Shown here: positions 40,857-51,903 of the stretch, piece after piece | Numbering within the stretch: the stretch's first letter is position 1 | Layout: each line of letters starts with the position of its first letter | Assembly: GCA_003241385.1 (NCBI GenBank) | Contig: QFPO01000017.1 | Location: 7,008-71,007 of the forward strand | Direction of reading: 5' to 3' | Source: Rhodanobacter denitrificans | Lineage (GTDB): Bacteria; Pseudomonadota; Gammaproteobacteria; Xanthomonadales; Rhodanobacteraceae | DNA: 64,000 bases | Program-made: the position numbers and the translations under genes | The notes under the pieces: generated by a model | What the model was told of the DNA's origin: nothing | The model's input: the letters and a program-made list of their open reading frames with translations, nothing else | Databases searched by the model: none

Positions 40857-41999
40857 ATGGGTCTGATACAGGCAGCGGTAGGGGCGATCGGCGGCACGCT
40901 GGCCGACCAGTGGAAGGACTTCTACACGGTACCGGCCGGCCTGCCGGCGACGGCGGCGCTGTTCGCGGCCGTGCCGCAGAGCACCAATGCCGGACGCGGC
41001 TCGAACACCAAGGGCTCCTCGAACATCATCAGCAACGGCTCGAAGATCGTCGTGCCCGAAGGCTACGGCCTGCTGCTGATGCAGGACGGCGCGCTGACCG
41101 GCTTCGTCGCCGAGCCGGGCGGCTACGAATGGCGCTCGGACGACATCAACTCCAAATCGATCTTCGCCGGTGACGGCATCGTCAGCCCGCTGATCTGGCA
41201 GAGCTGGGAGCGCTTCAAGTTCGGCGGCCAGCCCGGCTCGCAGCAGGCCGCGTTCTTCGTCTCGCTGAAGGAGCTGCCGGACAACCGTTTCGGCACGCAG
41301 TCGGAGATCTACTGGGACGACGGCTTCCTCAACACCCAGGTCGGCGCGGTCACGCGCGGCTCCTACACGCTGAAGATCGTCGACCCGATCCTGTTCGTGA
41401 AGAACTTCGTGCCGGCCGCCTATCTGCAGACCGGCCAGGTCTTCGACTTCACCGACCTGGACAACGCCGCGGCCAGCCAGCTGTTCAACGAGGTCGTCGG
41501 CTCGCTCGCGCCGGCCTTCAGCCTGTACAGCAACGATCCCGGCAAGGGCAATCGCATCACCAAGCTGCAGCAGGACTCGCTCGGCTTCGCCAAGAGCCTG
41601 TCCGATGCCGTCGAGCAGGCCTATCAGTGGAAGTCCGACCGCGGCCTGGCGATCGTCAAGACCGCGATCGTCTCGATCGAGTACGACGCCAACACGCGCG
41701 AGCTGCTCAAGACCGTGCAGCGCGCCGACGCGCTGTCGGGCTCGCGCGGCAATTCGAACCTGCAGGCCAGCGTCGCCCAGGGCATCCAGTCGGCCGGCGA
41801 GAACGGCGGCGCGGCCGGCCTGGTCGGCGTCGGCATGGCGTCCGGCATGCTCGGCGGCATCGGCAATCTGCAGCAGCCGGCCGCGCCGGCCGCCGACGAT
41901 CCGGTCGGCCGGCTCAAGAAGGCCAAGGAGATGCTCGACCTCGGCCTGATCACGCAGGCCGACTACGACGCGCTCAAGGCCAAGGCACTGGGCCTCTGA
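40857..41999 (+). CDS. SPFH-domain protein with C-terminal SHOCT (YdjI-like)
   Basis: 380 residues from the ATG at 40857 (GCAGGAG 5-6 nt upstream). The SPFH/band-7 domain covers about residues 30-300, including KIVVPEGYGLLLMQDGALTGFVAEPGGYEW and GAVTRGSYTLKIVDPILFVKNFVP. A Gly/Ala-rich region and a SHOCT domain (VGRLKKAKEMLDLGLITQADYDALKAKAL) close it. Bacterial YdjI-like SPFH proteins of this kind are sometimes mislabelled virion core protein; B. subtilis YdjI links PspA to a YdjGH membrane complex. First gene of an operon with the zinc-ribbon gene 22 bp downstream. Confidence 0.85.
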   Translation: MGLIQAAVGAIGGTLADQWKDFYTVPAGLPATAALFAAVPQSTNAGRGSNTKGSSNIISNGSKIVVPEGYGLLLMQDGALTGFVAEPGGYEWRSDDINSKSIFAGDGIVSPLIWQSWERFKFGGQPGSQQAAFFVSLKELPDNRFGTQSEIYWDDGFLNTQVGAVTRGSYTLKIVDPILFVKNFVPAAYLQTGQVFDFTDLDNAAASQLFNEVVGSLAPAFSLYSNDPGKGNRITKLQQDSLGFAKSLSDAVEQAYQWKSDRGLAIVKTAIVSIEYDANTRELLKTVQRADALSGSRGNSNLQASVAQGIQSAGENGGAAGLVGVGMASGMLGGIGNLQQPAAPAADDPVGRLKKAKEMLDLGLITQADYDALKAKALGL

Positions 42000-42021
42000 T
42001 CCCACCGGGCACACCGCGACC

Positions 42022-43332
42022 ATGTCCGATCCCAAGACGCCGGCACCGGTCTCACCGGTGACCGGTCCCGGTTCGCCGCAGGACGTACCGCCGCTGCCCG
42101 GCAGCCAGCCGATCGATCCGGCGACGCTGCCCAAGTCGATCCGCGACGAGCTCGAGGCGCCCGATCCGACCGCGATCGACACCGCCTCGGCCGAGCTCAG
42201 GGACGGCATCAACCGCTGCCCGAAATGCGGCAGCACCGACATCCGGCACAAGCCCGGCACCGACCTGCTGGTGTGTGTGTACTGCCGCAACGAATGGGAC
42301 GGCGCGCGCGTCGAGGAGGCGTTCGGCCTTGGTGAAGGTCTGCGCGACCTGCGCGGCACGGTCGTCGCGTCCGGCGCGCGCGACATCGCCGCCGACGCCG
42401 CCAGCCTGATGAGCTTCAAGTGCACCGCCTGCGGTGCCGAGGTGACGATCAACACCGAGAGCACGATGACCGCGCGCTGCCACTGGTGCCGGCACGTATT
42501 CGGCGTCAACGAGCAGATCGCCAATGGCGCCGTGCCCGACGCAGTGCTGCCGTTCCACATCAAGAAGGACGACGCGGTCGCGCGGATCCGCCAGTTCGTC
42601 GACAAGCGGCGCATGTTCGCGCTGAAGGCGTTCAAGGAACAATTCACGCCCGAGAACGTCGTCGGCGTCTACCTGCCGTACATGATCGTCGACGGCAATG
42701 CGAGCGCCGCCGTCGCCGGCAAGGGCGAGATCAAGACGCGCGAGTACACGCGCGGCACCGGCAACGACAAGAAGACCTACTACGACGCCGACGTCTACCA
42801 GATCGAGCGCCACGTCGACTTCACGGTCGACGACCTCCCGCTCGAATCCTCGACCGAGCGCGGCAATCTCGACACACGCGTCAACACCAACAACATCATC
42901 AACACGATCCTGCCGTTCGACACCAAGAACGCCGTGAAGTGGAACGCCTCGTATCTGGTCGGCTTCTCGTCCGAGAAGCGCAACCGCGACGTCGAGCATC
43001 TGCGGCCGCGTCTGGAAGACCAGCTGCTGTCGATCGCGCGCGCGCAGGTCGAGCCCTCGCTCGGCCGCTACGACCGCGGCGTGCGCTGGGAGCAGGAGCA
43101 GCTCCAGGTGCACGGCACGCGCTGGGTGTCGATGTATCTGCCGGTCTGGCTGTATTCGTACCACCAGCCCGGCCGCAACGGCGGCCTGCTGCATTACATC
43201 GCCGTCAACGGGCGCACCGGCGAGACGATGGGCAGCGTGCCGGTGCAGCAGTGGAAGCTGCTGGCGGCGGCGCTGACGGTCGGCACCTTCATCGAAGGCA
43301 TCGTGCTCTGGATTCTGGCGGCTTCCTCATGA
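42022..43332 (+). CDS. TFIIB-type zinc-ribbon membrane protein (YdjG-like)
   Basis: 436 residues. The N-terminal 65 residues are Pro/Asp-rich. Two zinc ribbons follow: CPKCGSTDIRHK...CVYCRNEW (about residues 66-90) and CTACGAEVTIN...CHWCRHVF (about 133-155). The large middle domain has VGVYLPYMIVDGNAS and WVSMYLPVWLYSYHQPG. The C-terminal end is a transmembrane helix (LLAAALTVGTFIEGIVLWILAA). By analogy with YdjG of B. subtilis it is a membrane recruiter for the SPFH protein encoded upstream. Its stop overlaps the next gene by 4 bp. Confidence 0.82.
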   Translation: MSDPKTPAPVSPVTGPGSPQDVPPLPGSQPIDPATLPKSIRDELEAPDPTAIDTASAELRDGINRCPKCGSTDIRHKPGTDLLVCVYCRNEWDGARVEEAFGLGEGLRDLRGTVVASGARDIAADAASLMSFKCTACGAEVTINTESTMTARCHWCRHVFGVNEQIANGAVPDAVLPFHIKKDDAVARIRQFVDKRRMFALKAFKEQFTPENVVGVYLPYMIVDGNASAAVAGKGEIKTREYTRGTGNDKKTYYDADVYQIERHVDFTVDDLPLESSTERGNLDTRVNTNNIINTILPFDTKNAVKWNASYLVGFSSEKRNRDVEHLRPRLEDQLLSIARAQVEPSLGRYDRGVRWEQEQLQVHGTRWVSMYLPVWLYSYHQPGRNGGLLHYIAVNGRTGETMGSVPVQQWKLLAAALTVGTFIEGIVLWILAASS

Positions 43333-43589
43333 GCGACGACAACGGACTCTGGCTGCTGGCCCTCGGCCCCACCGGCGCGACCGCGCTGTACTGGGCGCTG
43401 TACCGCTACTACCGCAACACCGACAAGTCGCACGCGTTCGAGCGCGAGACCGCCGTCGACGCCCAGCCGGTGACCGGCTCGGACCGCAAGGTCGACGAGA
43501 TCAAGAGCACGCGCGCCTCGCGCATCAGCGGCGAGAACGGGCGGGCGTATCGGACGCGGGTGGAGCGGGTGCGGAGCGATACGGGTTGA
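43329..43589 (+). CDS. Small membrane-anchored protein, third gene of the SPFH operon
   Basis: 86 residues from the ATG at 43329, which overlaps the zinc-ribbon stop (ATGA), so it is translationally coupled. One N-terminal hydrophobic helix (LWLLALGPTGATALYWALY, about residues 7-25) precedes a charged soluble tail rich in Arg, Ser and Glu (ERETAVDAQPVTGSDRKVDE). No known family; position suggests a subunit or regulator of the zinc-ribbon/SPFH complex. It is too small for YdjH itself. The coupling and helix support a real gene. Confidence 0.75.
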   Translation: MSDDNGLWLLALGPTGATALYWALYRYYRNTDKSHAFERETAVDAQPVTGSDRKVDEIKSTRASRISGENGRAYRTRVERVRSDTG

Positions 43590-43668
43590 TTGACGGATTC
43601 CGCGCAAGGAGTATTGGACGAATGTCAGCGACGACTCGGACACGATAAATCAAGGAGCATTACACGCA

Positions 43669-44589
43669 ATGAGCACCATTCAGTTGTTTCGTCTGATCGG
43701 CAACCAGGTAGTCGAGCTGCCCGGCAAGGCGGCTCCGATCGAGAAGCAGCTGCAGAATCTGATCGAAGCGCAGATGCAGACCTTTCTAGGTGTGCGCTTT
43801 CTGGCAAGCGAGTACGCGACCGGCAAAACACACAGGGGTCGTATTGATTCGCTCGGTCTCGACGAGAACGGCTGTCCGGTCATCGTCGAGTACAAGCGTG
43901 AAAGCAACGAAACCGTGATCAACCAGGGCCTGTTCTACCTAGACTGGCTGCTCGATCACCAGGCCGAATTCCGATGGCTGGTGATGGAGAAACTGGGCAA
44001 GGAGGCAGCCGACGCCATCGACTGGTCGGGAACGCGCTTGTTGTGCATAGCCGCCGACTTCACTCGATATGACCAGCATGCCGTGCAGCAGATTCCGCGC
44101 AACATCGAGCTGCTGCGCTACAAGCTGTTTGCCGATGACCTGCTGCTGCTCGAAATGGTGAATGCGGTCAGCGTCGACGATGTCACCTCGCTCAAACCGA
44201 GCGATACGCCAGGCGGCAGGCCCAAAGCAGTCAGCAAGGACAAGACCTTCGACGAGCAGTATGCCGGCGCCCTGCCGGAGACACGCGCCGTCTACGACAA
44301 CCTTGCCTCATATGCGATGGCCTTGGGCGACGACGTCACCGAAAGGCGTCTCAAGCTCTATACCGCGTTTCGGCGCCTGAAGAATTTCGCCAGCGTCGTG
44401 ATGTATCCGAACAAGATGCTTCTGATGCTGAAGCTTGATCCGGACACGGTGGCACTGGAGGATGGCTTCAGCCGAGACGTGCGCCAGATCGGCCACTGGG
44501 GGACCGGTGACCTCGAACTGACGTTACGCACGATGGCCGATCTTGAACGTGCCAAGCCCTTGCTCGATCGCAGCTACAGCGAAAGCTAA
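43669..44589 (+). CDS. PD-(D/E)XK nuclease-like protein with DUF5655 domain
   Basis: 306 residues; AAGGAG lies 11 nt before the ATG. The N-terminal part carries RIDSLGLDENGCPVIVEYKRES: Asp60, Glu74 and Lys76 match the D...E-x-K catalytic core of restriction-type nucleases, as in NucS/DUF91-like proteins. The C-terminal 100 residues (LKLYTAFRRLKNFASVVMYPNKMLLMLKLDP then VRQIGHWGTGDLELTLRT) match DUF5655. Such two-domain proteins occur near defence or repair genes, but a role is not established. Codon use is less GC-skewed than neighbours, and it sits alone between operons, suggesting acquisition. Confidence 0.8.
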   Translation: MSTIQLFRLIGNQVVELPGKAAPIEKQLQNLIEAQMQTFLGVRFLASEYATGKTHRGRIDSLGLDENGCPVIVEYKRESNETVINQGLFYLDWLLDHQAEFRWLVMEKLGKEAADAIDWSGTRLLCIAADFTRYDQHAVQQIPRNIELLRYKLFADDLLLLEMVNAVSVDDVTSLKPSDTPGGRPKAVSKDKTFDEQYAGALPETRAVYDNLASYAMALGDDVTERRLKLYTAFRRLKNFASVVMYPNKMLLMLKLDPDTVALEDGFSRDVRQIGHWGTGDLELTLRTMADLERAKPLLDRSYSES

Positions 44590-44753
44590 AGTGCTTTCGA
44601 TGTCGCGCTCGGCCATTTGCGACCGATAGAAGGCGTGCCTCCCGCTGGGTGGGAAGACAGCGTTTCTTCCAGGCCAAAAAGCCAGTAAGTTGCTGCTCTG
44701 GATGGTCGAGATGTCTCCTCGATCGCTTCGAGTCACCGCAGCCGGCCTCACTC

Positions 44754-46115
44754 ATGACCGTTCCCGCGCCGTCCATTTCGCCTCACGAAGCCGACGCCAG
44801 CGCCCGCCTCCGCCGCTCGGTCTCGAACACGCTCAAAGGCTCGGCCGGCAATCTGGTCGAGTGGTACGACGTCTACGTCTACTCGGTGTTCGCGGCCTAC
44901 TTCGAGTCGCAGTTCTTCAGCCCCGAGGACAAGAACGCGACCCTGTTCATCTGGGCGATCTTCGCGATGACGTTCCTGATGCGGCCGATCGGTGCCTGGT
45001 TCTTCGGCCGCTTCGCCGATCGCCACGGCCGCCGGCTCGCGCTGACGGTCTCGGTCACGATCATGGCCAGCTGCTCGTTCGCGATCGCGGTCACGCCGAC
45101 CGTCTCGACGATCGGCATCGCGGCGCCGATCGTCCTGCTGCTGGCGCGGCTCGTTCAGGGCTTCGCGACCGGCGGCGAGTACGGCGCCAGCGCGACCTAC
45201 ATGTCCGAGGCGGCCCTGCCCGGCCGGCGCGGCTTTCTGTCCTCGTTCCATTACGTCACCCTGGTCGGCGGCCACGTGCTCGCGCAGAGCACGCTGCTGG
45301 TAATGCTGACCTGCCTGGACGCCGGACAGATCGCGCAATGGGGCTGGCGCCTCGCGTTCGCGATCGGCGGCATCGCGGCGATCGTCGTGTTCTGGATGCG
45401 GCGGACGATGGACGAATCGCTGCAGTCCGACGCGATCGAGGCCGCACGCAGCGGCCGCGCGCGCGCCGCGGGCTCGATGCGCGAACTGCTGGTCCACCAG
45501 TGGCGTCCGCTGCTGCTGTGCTTCCTGATCACGGCCGGCGGCACGCTCGCGTTCTACACCTATTCGGTGATCGGCCCGAAGATGATCCAGAGCCTGTTCG
45601 CCGGCGGCGACGCGATGACCGGCGTCGTGATCAATCTGATCGCGCTGACGTTCCTGATGCTGCTGCAGCCGATCGGCGGCTGGCTGTCCGACGGCATCGG
45701 CCGCAAGAGCCTGCTGGTGTTCTTCGGTATCGGCGCCGTGCTCTACACCGGTTTCATGGTGGTGGCGCTGCCGCAGCAGACCCACTGGCTGCCGGCGTTC
45801 GCGATGCTCGCGGTCGCCTTCGTGATCCTGACCGGCTACACCTCGATCAATGCCGTCGTGAAGGCCGAGCTGTTCCCGACCCACGTCCGCGCGCTCGGCG
45901 TCGGCCTCGGCTACGCACTGGCCAATTCCGCGTTCGGCGGCACTGCGCCGCTGCTGTACCAGGCCGCCCTGCGCAGCGATCACGTCATCGAGTTCGCCGT
46001 CTACGTGACCGCGGTGATCGCGGTGTCGCTGGTCGTGTACGTGTTCTTTCTCGAGAACAAGGGCGCGAACTGGCTCGACGACGCGGCCGCGATGGAACGC
46101 AGGGTCCAGCGCTGA
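44754..46115 (+). CDS. MFS transporter of the metabolite:H+ symporter (MHS) family
   Basis: 453 residues from the ATG at 44754. The MHS family hallmark SAGNLVEWYDVYVYSVFAAYF begins transmembrane helix 1; GRFADRHGRRLAL is the loop 2-3 motif and GWLSDGIGRKSLLV its repeat in the second half. Twelve transmembrane helices are visible. Relatives such as KgtP, ProP and citrate or shikimate transporters bring organic acids or osmolytes in with protons; the substrate here cannot be called from sequence. The ATG is chosen from family start; no strong ribosome-binding site. Confidence 0.85.
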   Translation: MTVPAPSISPHEADASARLRRSVSNTLKGSAGNLVEWYDVYVYSVFAAYFESQFFSPEDKNATLFIWAIFAMTFLMRPIGAWFFGRFADRHGRRLALTVSVTIMASCSFAIAVTPTVSTIGIAAPIVLLLARLVQGFATGGEYGASATYMSEAALPGRRGFLSSFHYVTLVGGHVLAQSTLLVMLTCLDAGQIAQWGWRLAFAIGGIAAIVVFWMRRTMDESLQSDAIEAARSGRARAAGSMRELLVHQWRPLLLCFLITAGGTLAFYTYSVIGPKMIQSLFAGGDAMTGVVINLIALTFLMLLQPIGGWLSDGIGRKSLLVFFGIGAVLYTGFMVVALPQQTHWLPAFAMLAVAFVILTGYTSINAVVKAELFPTHVRALGVGLGYALANSAFGGTAPLLYQAALRSDHVIEFAVYVTAVIAVSLVVYVFFLENKGANWLDDAAAMERRVQR

Positions 46116-46224
46116 AAACACCGCGCCAATCGGCGATTCGGTGATCGGCTTCGCGTACGCGCGCGAGGCGCATGCACGAGGATATCCGGACCGCCGGAAC
46201 CGGCACGTCCCTCGCCACGAGACC

Positions 46225-48495
<2,271 letters not shown>

Positions 48496-48508
48496 GGTTC
48501 GGCTAGGC

Positions 48509-48526
48509 GCTTACCTAGAGGTAAGC
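48509..48526. other. Short palindrome just after the di-haem oxidoreductase gene
   Basis: GCTTACCT AG AGGTAAGC, a perfect 8-bp inverted repeat. It immediately precedes the AraC-gene remnant and could be a weak terminator or a junction mark. Confidence 0.55.
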
Positions 48527-48528
48527 CC

Positions 48529-48639
48529 CCGCACGTGGAGGCTCGGGTGGTCGTGCGCTTCTGTCCTTGTCTTCCAGGCGGCATCGACTTTCATGCGGTG
48601 GGTCCGGGCAAGCGGGTGCCGCGCAAATTGATCCGCGCC
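48529..48639 (+). pseudogene. Remnant of an AraC regulator gene (matches 52944-53054)
   Basis: 111 bp align without gaps to the intact AraC gene downstream, with about 18 mismatches by hand count. The translated frame reads VEARVVVRFCPCLPGGIDFH then GPGKRVPRKLIRA, against VEAQVVVRFGPSLPGGIDLH then GPGTRVLRKFIRA in the intact protein. No start, helix-turn-helix or downstream part remains; similarity stops at ATCCGCGCC. It is a directly oriented fragment, so it marks a duplication or insertion boundary. Confidence 0.85.
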
Positions 48640-48672
48640 CTTGATGTCGTCGCAGGTATCGACGGAAAACGA

Positions 48673-49707
48673 TCAGGGCAACTCCAGCTCGATACGTGCA
48701 ACGCGTTCATCGATACCGGACATTCTGGCTGATCGATCCTGCCGTGCTTCTATAACGGATTGACGAAAGTTCTCCAATGCACGCAGCCCGGCGATCGCAT
48801 AGGCGTGCAAATCCTTGATCTGCTCAGATAAGGCGGTGGTCCTGGATTTTGAGACGGCCGGCTTGATTCGATCGAGCAGCAAGGACTGAGCTTCCGAAGC
48901 ACACGCATTGAGACCTCTGACCTCCGCCTCTCCTGGCTTGTCATGGATGTCGAATACGTCGTCCGCGTAATCCCTGCAGCTCGCGTAAACGGCTCGAGTC
49001 AGCGACACATAGATAGCGACAGAGCCGCGTACTTTATTGTCTTCAATGACGCCTTGCCACTGCGCATGACGTATCTCCGCCATAAGACGAAGCTTCTGAG
49101 CAAGCTCCTCCGCCTCCTTGCGCTTCTGCTCGACCCAAGCCTCAGCTTCCCGCCTCTTCTGCTCGGCCAGTTCCGCTTCGCGCGCCGCGTTGTCTCGCTC
49201 GACCCGTTCGGCGAAGGTCGTGCTTCGGCTGTCCTCTACGGATAGTTCAGAAAAGCCTTCAAAACTCGTCGACCGGCATCCCGAGAACTTCGGCTGCACA
49301 TCGCAGAAGCGACGAACGTGTACAGGCGGATCGCCCCGCCAAGCTTCCGACTCGGCGACTGGGCGAGGACAGCGTTTGGTGGTCCCTTGTTCCCATACGC
49401 CGTACCCAACGGTTATCCAGTACTCGCCTTCATAGCGATTCGGCAAGCTTGCACAAAGAACATAACCGCAGACGTCTCGTCGAAAGCCGCCGCGATCCAG
49501 GCAGGCCGCTTCGGGCCGTGTGACCCGGATGTTCGCCCACTCCGACTCGGCCGGCGCGCCACCTACGAGACGAACGACCACGTCCGGATAGGACGGCGGA
49601 GGACCGAAGCCATAGTTGCCTGGCGGCTTGGCGTATACCTTCGTGGTCGAGAACAACAGCACGAGCATGAGCATCTGCAACGCGCGACACCTGATCGTTC
49701 TCGCCAC
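48673..49707 (-). CDS. Secreted protein with central coiled coil, unknown
   Basis: 344 residues from a GTG at 49707, supported by AGGAG 6-8 nt upstream. The signal peptide is ALQMLMLVLLFSTTKVYA. The N-terminal domain (residues 30-140) has several cysteines (ACLDRGGFRRDVCGYVLCAS, RRFCDVQPKFSGCRS), likely disulphide-bonded. A long Glu/Arg/Lys coiled coil (AAREAELAEQKRREAEAW) follows at about 165-215, then a helical C-terminal part. I do not recognise it. Lower GC than neighbours; it is downstream of the Mrr-like gene on the same strand. Confidence 0.7.
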   Translation of the reverse strand: MARTIRCRALQMLMLVLLFSTTKVYAKPPGNYGFGPPPSYPDVVVRLVGGAPAESEWANIRVTRPEAACLDRGGFRRDVCGYVLCASLPNRYEGEYWITVGYGVWEQGTTKRCPRPVAESEAWRGDPPVHVRRFCDVQPKFSGCRSTSFEGFSELSVEDSRSTTFAERVERDNAAREAELAEQKRREAEAWVEQKRKEAEELAQKLRLMAEIRHAQWQGVIEDNKVRGSVAIYVSLTRAVYASCRDYADDVFDIHDKPGEAEVRGLNACASEAQSLLLDRIKPAVSKSRTTALSEQIKDLHAYAIAGLRALENFRQSVIEARQDRSARMSGIDERVARIELELP

Positions 49708-49830
49708 GGGCTACTCCTACGCACATCACGTACTGAGGGACTCTAGATAGCGGCTACGCCGTCCGTCACCGACCCTATTCTCAGCGCTCGATGCACTTCT
49801 TTGTCGATACACCTTCGAGCGTCCTGGAGA

Positions 49831-51624
49831 CTACGCGTCGTCGGCCGGCATGATGATGCGCGCGGGTCGACCGATGCCTTCGAGCAGATAGAGCAGACCG
49901 CCGCCGTCAATGAGCTCCAATGGTTTATCGTCGGCAAATTTGTAGGCATCACTGCCATAGCTACTCGTGGTGACGATAATTCCCTTCTTTGCCCCTTCGT
50001 TGAGTAGTGTGCCGTAAAGATCACGGATGGCCGACACTCCGACGGTGCCACGATAACGCTTGGCCTGGATAACCACCTTTCCGCCAAGGACCGGTCGAGT
50101 ATCGAACGCGATCGCGTCTACACCACCGTCGCGGCTCGATCGAGTAAGTTTCGTTTCTAGACCCATCTCGGTAAAAAGGTTGCCGACCAGCGCCTCGAAC
50201 TCAGATGGACTCAGATCCATGAGGTTCGGCCTTGCATCCAGCCGGCTGAGAATGTCAGCCTCCGCTATGAAGCGAGGATCGACCATGTCGAACTCGATCA
50301 CAGGGCGTATGGGCCTCGCCTCCTCCGGCTGGGCCGATACCTGTGCGCCTAAATTCTTCAGGCACGCCTGGGCGTCGACCCGTGCGAGATTCACAGCCTG
50401 GAAATTTTCCTTGGAGACGCGCGCCGAGACCAGATAAGGGCGGATGTCATTTCCGTTCGTCTCGTCGACCTTGTTGATATAACCATTGAACACGGCCAGA
50501 TCGAGGTGCCCTGCCTGATCCGCCTCGAACACTTCGTGAAGCGTACGCAAGGCGGTCTGCGCGACGATTTCTCGATAGATCGCCTTGATCTCTGCGGGCT
50601 TGCGGTTCTTCACATCAACCGCTTTCCGCGCCTTCACATATCGGTACTCGACGGCGGCAGGTACGATATCCGGTGTTGGAAGCTCGAAATCGATAACCAG
50701 CTGCCTGCTCTCCGCTACGTAGGCAAGCCGGAACTGACTGGGAAACCCGGCCGGATAGTCGGAGTTCCCCAGCACCATCTCGTTGTAAAGAACGACGCTC
50801 TCAACTTCGCCCTCCTTGTAAGCACGCTCGAGGCTTGAAACCTCTTCATCGCGCTGAGCTCGCTTTGACGCAAAAGACTCGGTGGCGAGGCGATGATGCG
50901 CTCTGAGATTCGCGACCTCCTCAGAGTGAACGCGTTTGCGCTCGAGAATTTCACTGTCATAAGCAGCCCGATGCGCAGCGCGAATTGCGACCACCTTTTC
51001 GACAGCCTGATCGTACGCACGAACTGCCGTCGCGTGAGCTGATCTGACCTTGGCGACGTCCTTGTCATATCGCCCTCTCAAACCCAGAAGCCGCTCGAAG
51101 AATGACATCGGCTTGACCTGGGCTGCCAGCAATTCATCCAGTGAACTGGGCGGCACAGGATCCTTCAACGAGGTGTTGGGCTTGTAGTCTGGCAGCGTCA
51201 GTTCTGGCAAGGTCAGTGTCGGCCCCGGATCATGTAGTCGGAGAGAATCGAACTCGATTCGATCATCGACCGCCAGCGTCGCGGCGAGAAGGCTCTGCAA
51301 CGCATCGACCGTTTCGGCAACTTCAATCGTCATCGCCTCTGCGTTGGCTTCCGCATCCAAATGAGCGGCCTGCACGGCATCGCGCGCGCGCTGTTGGTGC
51401 GCCCGCACCGCTTCTCGTTGAGCGCGCTCCCGAGCCCTGGCTATGCGAGCATCCTGTGCCGTGGCAGCTCGTACCTCCGCTGCTCTAGCGCGTGCGGCGG
51501 CGGCCCGGCCTTGTTCTGCGCGTCGCAGAGCGGCAGCGGCGGCGCGTTCACGCGCATTGGCTTCCCGAACTGATTGCGCATGTGCCCTGACAAGCGCCCC
51601 CACGATCCCCGTTCTGCGCCCCAT
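49831..51624 (-). CDS. Mrr-like type IV restriction endonuclease with N-terminal coiled coil
   Basis: 597 residues. The N-terminal 100 residues are an Ala/Arg/Glu coiled coil; the central region is also helical (about residues 200-270). The C-terminal Mrr-type PD-(D/E)XK domain starts LSPSEFEALVGNLFTEMG and has RDGGVDAIAFD (catalytic Asp near residue 503) and VVIQAKRYRG (Gln-x-Lys near residue 520), then GIIVTTSSYGSDAY. Mrr-like proteins cut modified DNA and often act against phage. No methyltransferase is adjacent, which fits type IV. It lies with the coiled-coil secreted protein gene inside a segment bordered by AraC-gene copies. Confidence 0.82.
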   Translation of the reverse strand: MGRRTGIVGALVRAHAQSVREANARERAAAAALRRAEQGRAAAARARAAEVRAATAQDARIARARERAQREAVRAHQQRARDAVQAAHLDAEANAEAMTIEVAETVDALQSLLAATLAVDDRIEFDSLRLHDPGPTLTLPELTLPDYKPNTSLKDPVPPSSLDELLAAQVKPMSFFERLLGLRGRYDKDVAKVRSAHATAVRAYDQAVEKVVAIRAAHRAAYDSEILERKRVHSEEVANLRAHHRLATESFASKRAQRDEEVSSLERAYKEGEVESVVLYNEMVLGNSDYPAGFPSQFRLAYVAESRQLVIDFELPTPDIVPAAVEYRYVKARKAVDVKNRKPAEIKAIYREIVAQTALRTLHEVFEADQAGHLDLAVFNGYINKVDETNGNDIRPYLVSARVSKENFQAVNLARVDAQACLKNLGAQVSAQPEEARPIRPVIEFDMVDPRFIAEADILSRLDARPNLMDLSPSEFEALVGNLFTEMGLETKLTRSSRDGGVDAIAFDTRPVLGGKVVIQAKRYRGTVGVSAIRDLYGTLLNEGAKKGIIVTTSSYGSDAYKFADDKPLELIDGGGLLYLLEGIGRPARIIMPADDA

Positions 51625-51903
51625 GTGCCCCCCGGCACTGGCTCATCCTGACCGCATACTAGCAAAAGCCCAGGAACGGAGCTGTATACCTCTACAGTCC
51701 GATGCGATTGCAGTGGCCATCCAGATCGCTCAAGTCTCGCGTATGGCCATCAAGAGTTCAGATTGCATCGCAAATCAGGCAGGGCTGCAGCTTTTTCGTT
51801 ATAGGCTGTGATTGGGTTAGCTGCATTGTCGGTGTCGCTACTCCATCGGCCGGTCTTTTCGCGAGGAAAGATCACGCATGCGGTCGCGACCAACTCGCAC
51901 TAC

